37,852 nucleotides of DNA from positions 3,100-40,951 of the forward strand of contig NZ_LKPJ01000022.1 in NCBI RefSeq assembly GCF_001443045.1. Reading direction: 5' to 3'. Under the pieces are notes generated by a model. The model did not search any database. It was given only the letters and a program-made list of their open reading frames with translations, and was not told the DNA's origin. This document shows positions 1 through 8,399 of this stretch, one piece after another. The position numbers and the translations under genes are program-made. Every line of letters begins with the position of its first letter. Position 1 is the stretch's first letter. Source of the stretch: Burkholderia ambifaria. Its GTDB lineage: Bacteria; Pseudomonadota; Gammaproteobacteria; Burkholderiales; Burkholderiaceae.

Positions 1-540
1 GCGGCGCGCCCAGTCGCGCTGCCATTCGAGCAGAACCTGCTGCCACGTGACGGGCACGACACCCGCCTGCACCATCCGCTGCATCGCGAAATCGTGCGCG
101 GCCTGCGTGGTGCCGCCCGATGCGTCGGCCACCATGTAGATCTCGTAGTCGCCTTCGAGCATCGCGCACAGTGCGAACGTGGTGTTGCAGACTTCCGTCC
201 ACAGACCGGATACGACCACCTTCTTGCGGCCGTTCGCGGCGAGTGCGTCACGCACCTTCTGGTCATCCCACGAATTCATCGACGTGCGTTCGAGCGTCTT
301 CTGGTTCGGGAACACGTCGAGCAGCTCGGGATAGGTATGACCCGAAAAGCCTTCGCTTTCGACCGTCGTGATCGTGGTCGGGATGTTGAACACCTTCGCG
401 GCCTTCGCGAGACCAACGACGTTGTTCTTCAGCGTCTGGCGATCGATCGACTGCACACCGAACGCCATCTGCGGCTGCTGGTCGATGAAGATCAGCTGGC
501 TGTTCTGCGGAGTAAGTACTTCAAGCTTCGGATTGCTCAT
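1..540 (-). CDS. Isochorismatase-family cysteine hydrolase (YcaC-like), C-terminus cut by window edge
   Basis: The minus-strand frame opens with ATG at 540 and stays open for 180 codons to the window edge, so the C-terminus is missing. The cysteine-hydrolase fold of the isochorismatase superfamily is recognisable: the catalytic Asp lies in FIDQQ (D20) and the nucleophile Cys in TEVCNTT (C118). The GLWTEVCNT and ADASGGTT stretches are typical of the YcaC branch, whose members are about 200 residues, so roughly 20-30 residues are lost. The family cleaves amide or enol-ether bonds, but YcaC-type substrates are largely unknown. An AGGA about 11 bases upstream is a weak ribosome site. The gene is divergent from the XapX gene across about 275 bp. 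Family assignment is firm; the substrate is not inferable. Confidence 0.9.
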   Translation of the reverse strand, partial: MSNPKLEVLTPQNSQLIFIDQQPQMAFGVQSIDRQTLKNNVVGLAKAAKVFNIPTTITTVESEGFSGHTYPELLDVFPNQKTLERTSMNSWDDQKVRDALAANGRKKVVVSGLWTEVCNTTFALCAMLEGDYEIYMVADASGGTTQAAHDFAMQRMVQAGVVPVTWQQVLLEWQRDWARR

Positions 541-815
541 GGCGCATGGCGTCCTGTGAACGAAAAAAGGGCGGCCTTCCTCGACCGTGAAAACGGGAGG
601 AGCCGGCGGTGTGTCGTACCGGATCGTCATCCGGCTCGAAATATTTAATCCGAAAACGCGTAGCGCGAACACCCAACAAACAGAATCGATGCGATTCCGG
701 AAACGGCGTCCGTTCGGGGCCGCCCGCTCTTTTTTTCTTCACGCAAACCCGATACGCTTTCAAAACTTTGACGGTGCCGTTGCGGTGCCGCTCGGCCATC
801 ACGAGGCGCTCCTCC
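541..815. other. Divergent intergenic region, hydrolase / XapX gene
   Basis: A 275-bp non-coding gap between two divergent genes. It must hold both promoters. It contains a pyrimidine-rich stretch around 730-742 and a somewhat AT-richer patch around 640-680 and 755-770. I see no convincing -35/-10 pair or dyad operator. Confidence 0.4.
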
Positions 816-1076
816 ATGAAACCGTATGTCTTCTCGCTGCTCGCCGGCATCCTCGCCGGCGTCATCTACGGCGCGATCGGCGTGAACTCGCCCGCGCCGC
901 CGATCATCGCGCTCACCGGCCTGCTCGGCATGCTGGCCGGCGAACAGATCCTGCCCGTCGCACGCCGCATGCTCGCCGGCCATCGGCTGAACGCCGCATG
1001 GCGCGACGCGAAGTGCAGCCAGCACATGTTCGGCCCGCTGCCCGGCGGCAGCACGAACGAACGCAAACCCTCATGA
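816..1076 (+). CDS. XapX domain-containing small membrane protein
   Basis: An 86-residue protein. The frame is open further upstream, but only the part from ATG 816 looks like protein: MKPYVFSLLAGILAGVIYG opens a glycine-rich helix, followed by NSPAPPIIALTGLLGMLAGE and a second helix. This two-helix pattern is the XapX (DUF1427) domain. A short polar tail with one Cys follows (residues 56-86). XapX proteins have no established biochemical role and are predicted inner-membrane proteins. The gene ends 25 bp before the antiporter start on the same strand, so the two may be cotranscribed. The start was chosen from domain homology, because the upstream residues are basic and non-conserved in appearance. 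Confidence 0.85.
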   Translation: MKPYVFSLLAGILAGVIYGAIGVNSPAPPIIALTGLLGMLAGEQILPVARRMLAGHRLNAAWRDAKCSQHMFGPLPGGSTNERKPS

Positions 1077-1101
1077 TGCGCGCGCCCCGCACTTGCCGCA
1101 C

Positions 1102-2682
1102 ATGAGCAACGTCGAGCTGTTCCATTACCTGCTGCTATTGATCTGCGGCGCCGGCGCGCTCACCTGGCTCGCGGAGCGGATCTCCATTCCGCCGGCCGTC
1201 GTGCTGCTGCTCGGCGGCTGCGTCGTGGCCGTCGCCGGCAAGCGCGTGCCCGACATGGACCCGGCGCTGCTGCTCGCGGCCGTGCTGCCGCCGCTCCTGA
1301 TGTCGAGCGGCTTCTACACCGCGTGGAAGGAATTCCGGCACGAGCTCGCCTCGATCGCGTCGCTCGCGCTCGGCGCGGTGGTGTTCACGACGGTTGCGGT
1401 CGCGCTCGCCGTGCATGCGGCCAATCCGGCGTTGCCATGGGCCGCATGCTTCACGCTCGGCGCGATCGTGTCGCCGCCCGATGCGGTCGCCGCGAAGGCG
1501 ATCCTGCAGCGCCATCCGCTGCCCGCGCGGCTCGTTGCGGTGCTCGAAGGCGAAAGCCTCGTCAACGATGCGTCGGGCCTGCTGCTGTATCAGATGGCCG
1601 TGTCCGCCGCGCTTGCCGTCACGCTCACGACCGCGAGCGCCACCGGCCTGTTCTTCTCGCTCACGCTGATCGGCATCGCGGTCGGCCTCGCGTGCGGCCA
1701 TGCGATGTGCTGGGTGCTGCAGCGCCTGCGCGAGCCGATGCTCGGTATCGTCGTGACCTTCGCGATGGCGTGGGGCAGCTACGGGATCGCGGAAGCCGTG
1801 CACGGCTCCGGCGTGCTGTCGGTCGTGACCTGCGGCCTCGTGCTCGGCGTGCGCCAGCATCGCGTGTTCGGCGCCGACATGCGGATCAAGGCGAAGGCAA
1901 CCTGGGAAGCGATCGTGTTCGTGCTCGACGCGCTCGTGTTCATCCTGATCGGCCTCGCGCTGCACGCGATCCTCGCGCGTGTGAACCACGAAGGCGCGGT
2001 GCTGATGGCCGGCCTGCGCGTCGCGCTGCCGGCGACGGCCGCCGCGATCGCCGCGCGCGTCGTATGGGTGTTCGTCGCGATGTGGCTGCCGGGCCGCCTG
2101 CGCGCCCCGCGCGCGGGTCATGCGCCGTGGTCGTGGCGTGAGGCCGTCGTGCTTGGCTGGTCCGGCATGCGCGGCGTCGTGAGCCTCGCGGCCGCCATCG
2201 CGCTGCCGAGCGACTTCCCCGGCCGCGACCTGATCCTGTTCAGCACGTTCCTGCTGATCATCGCGACGCTGGTCGTGCAGGGCGGCACGCTCGCGCCGCT
2301 GATCCGCGCGCTGAAGCTGCGCCCGGCCGCGCGGCACACGATGTCCGAGCACGCGGTGCGCGCGCATACGTTCGGCGCGGCGCTCGCCGAGCTCGACGCG
2401 CGCGAGCAGCGCGGCTCGGGCCTCGAACGCGCATCGCTCGACCGGCTGCTGACCGAATATCGCAGCCGCGTCGCGCTCAACGAACGCGCGCACCGCGACG
2501 GCGCGGAACCGGCGGACATGCGCGCGCGGATGCTGCGCGTCGAGCTCGAGCTGGTCGGCGTGTCGCGCGACGCGCTGCTCGACCTGCACCGCGACGGCCG
2601 GGTCGACGACACCGTGCTGCACCGCATAGAATCCGAGCTGGATTTCGAGGAACTGCGGCTGCAGCGTCTGCTCGAACCGTAA
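1102..2682 (+). CDS. Na+/H+ antiporter, CPA1 family (bacterial NhaP/YjcE type)
   Basis: A 526-residue polytopic membrane protein expected to exchange cytoplasmic Na+ (or K+) for external H+. About 12 hydrophobic helices cover residues 1-405. CPA1 hallmarks are the SPPDAVAAK stretch with D127 and the ion-binding EGESLVNDASGL with N155-D156. A cytosolic helical, charged tail covers residues 410-526, as in the a_cpa1 subgroup. ATG 1102 was preferred over a TTG three codons earlier because it starts MSNVELFHYLL directly before the first helix; no clear ribosome site decides the matter. Neighbours are XapX upstream and OsmC 56 bp downstream. Ion preference cannot be told from sequence. Confidence 0.92.
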   Translation: MSNVELFHYLLLLICGAGALTWLAERISIPPAVVLLLGGCVVAVAGKRVPDMDPALLLAAVLPPLLMSSGFYTAWKEFRHELASIASLALGAVVFTTVAVALAVHAANPALPWAACFTLGAIVSPPDAVAAKAILQRHPLPARLVAVLEGESLVNDASGLLLYQMAVSAALAVTLTTASATGLFFSLTLIGIAVGLACGHAMCWVLQRLREPMLGIVVTFAMAWGSYGIAEAVHGSGVLSVVTCGLVLGVRQHRVFGADMRIKAKATWEAIVFVLDALVFILIGLALHAILARVNHEGAVLMAGLRVALPATAAAIAARVVWVFVAMWLPGRLRAPRAGHAPWSWREAVVLGWSGMRGVVSLAAAIALPSDFPGRDLILFSTFLLIIATLVVQGGTLAPLIRALKLRPAARHTMSEHAVRAHTFGAALAELDAREQRGSGLERASLDRLLTEYRSRVALNERAHRDGAEPADMRARMLRVELELVGVSRDALLDLHRDGRVDDTVLHRIESELDFEELRLQRLLEP

Positions 2683-2738
2683 CATCCGGCCATGCCCGGC
2701 CGGCTGCCGGGCCACCCTCTTCCCCACACGGAATTGCA

Positions 2739-3131
2739 ATGAGCGAACTGTCCGTCGAAGCGAGCATCGGCTCGGTCGATTACCTGGTCCATTTCACCGA
2801 CGGCGTCCATCAGTGGCGCGCCGACGAACCGGCGTCGCTCGGCGGCGGCGATACCGCGCCGACGCCCGTCGCGCTGCTGCTGTCGAGCCTCGGCGCCTGC
2901 ACCGCGATCACGCTGAAGATGTACGCGCAACGCAAGGGCTGGCCGCTCGCCGAAGTGCACGTGAAGCTCGCACACGAATCGGGCAGCGCAGGCAGCACGA
3001 TCGTGCGCCGCATCACGCTCGACGGCGACCTGTCGGACGAGCAGCGCGAGCGGCTGCTGCAGATCGCGAACGCATGCCCGGTGCACAAGATCCTCACGCA
3101 CCCGATCACGATCGATACGGCCATCGCCTGA
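2739..3131 (+). CDS. OsmC-family peroxiredoxin-like protein
   Basis: A 130-residue cytoplasmic protein of the OsmC/Ohr superfamily. The family reduces organic hydroperoxides with two cysteines, and both are present: C54 in LSSLGACTAITLK and C113 in NACPVHKILT. The latter sequence, with its NACPVHK motif, is typical of the YhfA/OsmC subgroup rather than Ohr. Length matches the family. ATG 2739 is the only sensible start. The gene lies 56 bp after the antiporter and 31 bp before pirin on the same strand, suggesting a small stress-related group. Peroxidase activity is inferred from the conserved cysteines only. Confidence 0.93.
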   Translation: MSELSVEASIGSVDYLVHFTDGVHQWRADEPASLGGGDTAPTPVALLLSSLGACTAITLKMYAQRKGWPLAEVHVKLAHESGSAGSTIVRRITLDGDLSDEQRERLLQIANACPVHKILTHPITIDTAIA

Positions 3132-3162
3132 CGTATTGCCTCCGACCCACGAGATCCCCACC

Positions 3163-4047
3163 ATGTCCGCATCGATCAAGACCCTGCTCACGCCGCGCGA
3201 AAGCGACATCGGCAACCTCGTCGTGCGCCGCGTGCTGCCCGCGCGCGCCGCCCGCCTCGTCGGCCCGTTCATCTTCTTCGACGAGATGGGGCCGGCCGTG
3301 CTGCCGGCCGGCAGCGGCATCGACGTGCTGCCGCATCCGCACATCGGCCTCGCGACCGTCACCTACCTGTTCGACGGCACGCTGATGCATCACGACAGCC
3401 TCGGCTTCCGCCAGAAGATCGTGCCCGGCGATGTGAACTGGATGACGGCCGGACGCGGCATCGTCCACTCGGAGCGTTCGCCCGACGAAGACCGGCCGCA
3501 TGAGCAGCCTGTGCACGGGATCCAGACCTGGGTCGCGCTGCCGGTCGAGCACGAGGACACCGCGCCCGCATTCGTGCATCACGCGGCCGATACGCTACCG
3601 TCGTTCACGCGCGACGGCGCAAGCGTGCGCGTGATCGCGGGCACCGCGTTCGGGCTCACGTCGCCGGTCGCGGTGTTCTCGCCGACGCTCTACGCGTATG
3701 CGCAATTCGCGGCCGGCGGGCACCTCGCGCTCGATGCGGAACACGACGAGCGCGGCGTGTATCTCGTCGACGGCGACCTCTCGATCGACGGCACGCCGCT
3801 CGCGAGCGCGACGATGGCCGTGCTCGAACCCGGCGCGACCGTGGCGCTCGCGAGCACGAACGGCGCGCGCGTGATGCTGCTCGGCGGCGCGCACCTGCCG
3901 GGCGAGCGGTTCATCGAATGGAATTTCGTGTCGAGCGAGCGCGCGAAGATCGAGGCGGCCCGCAACGCGTGGGCCGCGCAGACCTTCGGCAAGGTGCCGG
4001 GCGAAGAGAACAAGTGGACGCGCCAGCCGGAGCGCAGGGCACAGTAA
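3163..4047 (+). CDS. Pirin family protein (bicupin)
   Basis: A 294-residue bicupin. The N-terminal cupin carries the complete pirin iron site: H58 and H60 in LPHPHIG, then H102 and E104 in GRGIVHSERSP. The second cupin covers roughly residues 160-270. Pirins bind Fe in the cupin pocket; some have quercetin dioxygenase activity and others regulate partner proteins, so the role here is open. A TTG nine codons upstream is in frame, but ATG 3163 starts MSASIKTLLTPRESDIG, the usual pirin N-terminus. The gene follows OsmC by 31 bp and converges on bcsR, with a long hairpin between them. Confidence 0.94.
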   Translation: MSASIKTLLTPRESDIGNLVVRRVLPARAARLVGPFIFFDEMGPAVLPAGSGIDVLPHPHIGLATVTYLFDGTLMHHDSLGFRQKIVPGDVNWMTAGRGIVHSERSPDEDRPHEQPVHGIQTWVALPVEHEDTAPAFVHHAADTLPSFTRDGASVRVIAGTAFGLTSPVAVFSPTLYAYAQFAAGGHLALDAEHDERGVYLVDGDLSIDGTPLASATMAVLEPGATVALASTNGARVMLLGGAHLPGERFIEWNFVSSERAKIEAARNAWAAQTFGKVPGEENKWTRQPERRAQ

Positions 4048-4067
4048 GTCGGTCCGTTCATCGACGC

Positions 4068-4097
4068 ACGACGGCCGGCACGCACGCCGGCCGTCGT
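4068..4097. terminator. 12-bp hairpin between convergent pirin and bcsR genes
   Basis: A perfect 12-bp inverted repeat: ACGACGGCCGGC (4068-4079) pairs with GCCGGCCGTCGT (4086-4097) around a 6-nt loop. It lies in the short convergent gap and ends five bases before the bcsR stop codon. It could end transcription from both sides. Only a weak T run follows on the plus strand and none on the minus strand, so it is not a textbook intrinsic terminator. Confidence 0.5.
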
Positions 4098-4101
4098 CCG
4101 T

Positions 4102-4299
4102 TTACCGCTTCAATCCCATCAGCTTCGCGAGCACCGGCCAGCGGTCGAGCGATTCGACGAACGCGCGCCGCGCCTGCTCGTCGACATAGCGGGCCGGATC
4201 CAGCGCGGGCAGGTGCCGCGCGAGGCCGAGCACGTCGTTCGGTTGCGACAGGCGATCGTCGTCGCCTTCGCCAATGTTGATTACTGTTCGTCGATCCAT
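4102..4299 (-). CDS. bcsR: BcsR/BcsP-family cellulose biosynthesis protein
   Basis: A 65-residue cytoplasmic protein at the 3' end of the cellulose operon. Its C-terminal half, from NDVLGLARHLPALD to SLDRWPVLAKLMG, matches the BcsR pattern of a short helix followed by RWPLLAE-like residues. In E. coli, BcsR pairs with BcsQ and stabilises it in the cytosolic vestibule of the cellulose secretion complex. The ATG at 4299 overlaps the end of bcsG by 19 bases, implying translational coupling. In E. coli, bcsR is the first gene next to bcsQ; here it is last and separated from bcsQ by bcsA and bcsG. Small size makes homology weaker, but position and motif agree. Confidence 0.82.
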   Translation of the reverse strand: MDRRTVINIGEGDDDRLSQPNDVLGLARHLPALDPARYVDEQARRAFVESLDRWPVLAKLMGLKR

Positions 4300-5834
4300 A
4301 CACCATCCGGAGTCTTGACTGCGTAGCCGGCGTTCGTCTGCATCGTCACCGTGCCTTCGTTCTCGCCGACCATCCGCGTGCTCGGCAAGTCGGCCGCGTA
4401 TTGCGCGAGCGTCACACCGGGCTTGAACGGGCTGTTCGACACGAGATTCGACAGCAGCTGCGCGAGCGCGAGGAAGCTCGTCGGCTGGTCGATCACGGTC
4501 GTCGCGCCGTGGTTGCCGGCGAAACCGACGAGCCGCACGCCGACCGGCCCGTGAATGATGCGCGGCGTCGGAATCTCGCGCAGCCCCGCGACCTGGTTCT
4601 TGTCGCCGCGCAACGCGGCGCCGTGCTCGGGCACGAACACGATCACCGCGCGCCGGCCCGACTGCGCGATCAGGTCGGCGAGCCGGTCGAAGTCGTTCAT
4701 CAGCCTGGTCGCGCGCTGCGGATACGAATCGATGCTGGTCAGCGAGCTGCCCACCACGCGGTTGCCGTCGTGCAGGCTGATCGTGTTGTAGTACAGCGCG
4801 ACCGGCCCCGGCACCGACGCGCGCTGCGCGTACCAGTTCGCGAGCGTGCCGTAGTCGTCCTTGATCGCCGAGCCGTCGAACGCGTGCATCGCGACCGGTG
4901 CGGCCGCATTCGAGATCATCGGTGCGTCGGGCACGCCGATGTTGTCGTGAATGACCTGCAGGAAGTTGTCGAAGTGGCCATCGTGGTTCAGCAGCGACTG
5001 CACCGTGTAGCCGGCGGACGCGAGCTGCGAGAACAGGTAGCACTGCTGCGGCGCGCTCTTGTACAGGTCCGCATGCGCTTCCTGCCCGCAGCTCGCGCGC
5101 AGCACGCGGATCGCGGCCGGGCCGCTGTAGCTCGCGGCCGTGCTGAAGTTGTTGAACAGGTAGTCGAAGTGGCTCAGCATCGGGTGGTTGCGCACCTTCG
5201 CCGCATCGAGGTCGTCCCACGACAGCGAGCAGATGTGCAGCACGATCACGTCGAACTGCGCGGACGGATCGCTCGCGAGATGGCCGAACGCGACCTGCCG
5301 CTGCGACTCCTGCGCGCGGAACGTCGCGAGCGCCGCATTGTGATCCTCGGGCTGGCCGGAGCGCGCGCCCGCCGCGTTGGCCTGCTGCGGAAGCGGCGCG
5401 ACGACCCGCGCCATCAGTCCGTTGCCGGCCTGCCACAGCGGCATCACGATCAGCACGGCGAGCACGAAGGTCGCGACGCGCACCCAGCGGTTGACGATGA
5501 AATAGACGATCAGCACGCCCACCACCGTCAGCACCAGCACCGGCGGCAACAGGCGCGGCAGCAGCTCCATCCAGTAGTCGAGGCGGAACGTGCTGACCTC
5601 GCGCGCGGCTTCCGCGAGGCGCGCGAGCGGCGGCGCATGCAGTTCGCGCGCGAAGAGCGGCACCGCGATCGCGATCGCGACGAGCTGCCGCACGACGCGC
5701 CATACGCGCTGCCGGATCGGCGCGCTCGCCGCGAGCGCCAGCGCGAACGCGAGGTTCGCGAGCCACATCGGCTGCAGATGGCCGGTCGCGAACAACGCGA
5801 ACTTCAGGATGAAATACAGATTCCAGAACGTCAT
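4281..5834 (-). CDS. bcsG: BcsG, cellulose phosphoethanolamine transferase
   Basis: A 517-residue inner-membrane enzyme that transfers phosphoethanolamine from phosphatidylethanolamine to glucose C6 of nascent cellulose in the periplasm. The N-terminal third (residues 1-145) holds several membrane helices, including LLPPVLVLTVVGVLIVYFIV around 96-114. The periplasmic alkaline-phosphatase-fold domain begins near residue 190. It keeps the active-site features known from enteric BcsG: C202 in LHICSLSW, the nucleophile S237 in SYSGPAAIR, and E403-H404 in VPEHGAA. Length is slightly below the roughly 560 residues of E. coli BcsG. The gene starts 27 bp after bcsA and overlaps bcsR. Intact catalytic residues support an active enzyme. 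Confidence 0.94.
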   Translation of the reverse strand: MTFWNLYFILKFALFATGHLQPMWLANLAFALALAASAPIRQRVWRVVRQLVAIAIAVPLFARELHAPPLARLAEAAREVSTFRLDYWMELLPRLLPPVLVLTVVGVLIVYFIVNRWVRVATFVLAVLIVMPLWQAGNGLMARVVAPLPQQANAAGARSGQPEDHNAALATFRAQESQRQVAFGHLASDPSAQFDVIVLHICSLSWDDLDAAKVRNHPMLSHFDYLFNNFSTAASYSGPAAIRVLRASCGQEAHADLYKSAPQQCYLFSQLASAGYTVQSLLNHDGHFDNFLQVIHDNIGVPDAPMISNAAAPVAMHAFDGSAIKDDYGTLANWYAQRASVPGPVALYYNTISLHDGNRVVGSSLTSIDSYPQRATRLMNDFDRLADLIAQSGRRAVIVFVPEHGAALRGDKNQVAGLREIPTPRIIHGPVGVRLVGFAGNHGATTVIDQPTSFLALAQLLSNLVSNSPFKPGVTLAQYAADLPSTRMVGENEGTVTMQTNAGYAVKTPDGVWIDEQ

Positions 5835-5861
5835 CTAAACCACTCCGTGATGGGCGCCGCG

Positions 5862-8399
5862 TCAGTCGCGCGCCCGATCGAGCTTTGGTGCCAGCATCGA
5901 CTGCACGCCGCGCGCCACACCCTTCCACATCCGTACGTAACCGTCCAGGCCCACGCGCAGCACTTCCTTCAGCCCGCGCAGCGGCGTGTCCGCGCGCGTG
6001 CCCGCGTGCCAGTCGAGCCACGCGTCCGCACGGCCGAACGTGCACTGCACGAGCTGGCGCTCCTGCTCGAGCGTCAGCGCCTCGAAGCTCACGCCGACGT
6101 GGGTCGGCGTCACGCGGCTCACGCGCACCGGGAACGGGAATGGCCGGTCGCCGCGCGTCACGCACACCGTCAGCGTGTCGCCCACCGCGAGCGGCAGCCC
6201 CGGCACCGCTTCGAGGCCGAGCCCGCCCGTGGAGTAGTCGCTCGTGAAGCATGCGGCCGTCGAACCGTCGGCAAGCAGCAGCGTCGCCGGCACGCGCATC
6301 GCGATCCGGTGCGTGACGCGCACCTGCTTGGTCTCGCGCGCGACGGCCAGCGCCGCGCCGAGCATCGCGAGGTTGTAGACGGTCCAGCCGAGCGTGATCA
6401 GGATCGTCGACGCCTCGTCGCCCTGCTCGGCCACGAGCCGCCACAGTCCGGCCGCGATCGCGAGCACGTTCAGCGCGAACAGCACGAGGTACGGCTTCGA
6501 CGTGGACCAGTCGACGTAGCCTTCGTCGATCTTGCCGCCCTTGTCGGTCACGTTGAACTTGCCGTGCTTCGGGCTGAAGAATGCGACGGTGGTCGGCAGC
6601 GCGATGTACCACGCGAGCACCGATTCGTAGACCTCGGCCCAGAACGAATGGCGATAGCGCCCCTGCATCCGCGAGTTCGCGACGTTCGCGAGCACCAGGT
6701 ACGGGATCACGTAGCTCGCGAGCGCGATCGACGACGCATTGATGAAGTACAGATGGAAGAACAGGTACGCGAGCGGAATCGTCAGGAACACGAGCCGCGG
6801 GATCCCGTAGAAGAAATGCAGCATCGCGTTGCCGTAGCAGATCCGCTGGATGAAGCCGAGCCCGCGCCCGAGGAACGGGTTGTCGATGCGGAAGATCTGC
6901 GCCATCCCGCGCGCCCAGCGCGTGCGCTGCTTCACGTGGCCCGCGAGGCTCTCGGTCGCGAGGCCCGCCGCCTGCACGGTCGGCAGGTACGCCGACGTAT
7001 AGCCGCGGCGATGCAGCTTGAGCGCCGTATGCGCGTCCTCGGTCACGGTCTCGACCGCGACGCCGCCCACCTCCTCCAGCGCGGTGCGCTTGAGCACCGC
7101 GCACGATCCGCAGAAGAACGTCGCGTTCCACAGGTCGTTGCCCGACTGCACGAGCCCGTAGAACAGGTTGCCCTCGTTCGGGATCTCGCGGAACGTGCCG
7201 AGGTTGCGCTCGAACGGATCGGGCGAGAAGAAATGGTGCGGCGTCTGCACCAGCGCGCATTTCGGGTCGTGCAGGAACACGCCCATCGTGGTCTGCAGGA
7301 ACGAGCGCGTCGGCACGTGATCGCAGTCGAAGATCGCGATGTATTCGCCGTGCGTCTTGGGCAGTGCGCGGTTGATGTTGCCGGCTTTCGCGTGACGGTT
7401 GTCGTCGCGCGTCAGGTAGCCGATGCCGGCCTCCCGCGCGAACGCCGCGAACTCGGGGCGCCGCCCGTCGTCGAGCAGGTACACGCGCAGCTTTTCGGTC
7501 GGCCAGTCGATGCTCTGCGCGGCGAACACGGTCGGCTTCACGACCGACAGCGGTTCGTTGTAGGTCGGGATGTAGACGTCGACGCTCGGCCAGCTTTCGG
7601 GATCGTCGGGCAGCGGCACGATCGGCCGGTCGAGCGGCCACGCGGTCTGCACGAAGCCGAGCAGCAGGATCATCCACGTATAGGCTTCGGCGCCGTACAG
7701 CAGATAGCCGGCGACCGCCTCGACGGGGCTGCGGAAATCGAGCGTCTGGGTCGTGCGCCACCACACGTAGCGCACCGTGGCGAGCAGCGCGAGCGACGCG
7801 AGCGCGAGGGTCGGCAGATGGCCCGGCAGGCGACGCAGCGCGAGCGCCAGCACCGCGACGATCGCGAAGAACGCGAATTGCGCGCCGGGCATCAGCGGCG
7901 ACATCCCGGCCGCGGCCCACATCAGCGCGCCGGCGATCAGCAGCAGCGGCGCGAGCCAGCGGTGCCGGCCGACGCCGTGCGCACGCGCGTCGAGCCAGCC
8001 GCCCCAGCGCGCCCACGGCAGGCGCTCGAGCAGCGCGTCGACGCGTGCGCCGAGTGCGCGCACCACGACGTAGACCGGCACGACGAACTTGTCGAACCAC
8101 GCGAGCGGATCGCGCGCGGGCTGGCCGTCGGCCGCGCGCGGCGCGCGCACGATCGAGCGCCACAGCCATTCGCGCGGGCTCAGTGGCTGCAGCACGCCCC
8201 ACTCGCGTGCGAGCCACAGGAAGGCGGTGCGCATCCAGCGGCGCACGCGATCGGGCCGGCCGGGCGGCGGCGCATGGAAGAACAGCCGCACGAGCCAGTC
8301 GAGCAGCGTGCGCTGTGCCGGCAGCCCGATCCCGTGCGCGCACCAGTCGGTCGCACGTCGGACCGCGGCACGCCAGCGCGACGCGAACGCGGCTTTCAT
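5862..8399 (-). CDS. bcsA: BcsA, cellulose synthase catalytic subunit (UDP-forming, PilZ domain)
   Basis: An 845-residue inner-membrane GT2 processive synthase that polymerises UDP-glucose into beta-1,4-glucan and threads it through its own channel. An N-terminal extension of about 130 residues precedes the first membrane helices (150-250). GT2 motifs are complete: LLDDG (D310-D311), DCD 358-360, FFCGS 428-432, VTED with D455, and QRTRW 491-495. More helices follow (520-690). The C-terminal PilZ domain has RVTHR (R694, R698) and DYSTGG (721-726), the c-di-GMP-binding signature. The ATG overlaps the bcsQ stop as ATGA. Regulation by c-di-GMP is inferred from the intact PilZ motifs. Confidence 0.97.
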   Translation of the reverse strand: MKAAFASRWRAAVRRATDWCAHGIGLPAQRTLLDWLVRLFFHAPPPGRPDRVRRWMRTAFLWLAREWGVLQPLSPREWLWRSIVRAPRAADGQPARDPLAWFDKFVVPVYVVVRALGARVDALLERLPWARWGGWLDARAHGVGRHRWLAPLLLIAGALMWAAAGMSPLMPGAQFAFFAIVAVLALALRRLPGHLPTLALASLALLATVRYVWWRTTQTLDFRSPVEAVAGYLLYGAEAYTWMILLLGFVQTAWPLDRPIVPLPDDPESWPSVDVYIPTYNEPLSVVKPTVFAAQSIDWPTEKLRVYLLDDGRRPEFAAFAREAGIGYLTRDDNRHAKAGNINRALPKTHGEYIAIFDCDHVPTRSFLQTTMGVFLHDPKCALVQTPHHFFSPDPFERNLGTFREIPNEGNLFYGLVQSGNDLWNATFFCGSCAVLKRTALEEVGGVAVETVTEDAHTALKLHRRGYTSAYLPTVQAAGLATESLAGHVKQRTRWARGMAQIFRIDNPFLGRGLGFIQRICYGNAMLHFFYGIPRLVFLTIPLAYLFFHLYFINASSIALASYVIPYLVLANVANSRMQGRYRHSFWAEVYESVLAWYIALPTTVAFFSPKHGKFNVTDKGGKIDEGYVDWSTSKPYLVLFALNVLAIAAGLWRLVAEQGDEASTILITLGWTVYNLAMLGAALAVARETKQVRVTHRIAMRVPATLLLADGSTAACFTSDYSTGGLGLEAVPGLPLAVGDTLTVCVTRGDRPFPFPVRVSRVTPTHVGVSFEALTLEQERQLVQCTFGRADAWLDWHAGTRADTPLRGLKEVLRVGLDGYVRMWKGVARGVQSMLAPKLDRARD

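Noticed and set aside
2694..2712. GCCCGGC/GCCGGGC hairpin between the antiporter and OsmC genes.
   Set aside because: A short GC stem with no T run, in a genome where such palindromes are common by chance. Not listed as a terminator.
1135..2739. A 534-codon minus-strand frame opposite the Na+/H+ antiporter.
   Set aside because: His/Arg/Gln-rich composition typical of a shadow frame; the plus-strand gene has complete CPA1 motifs.
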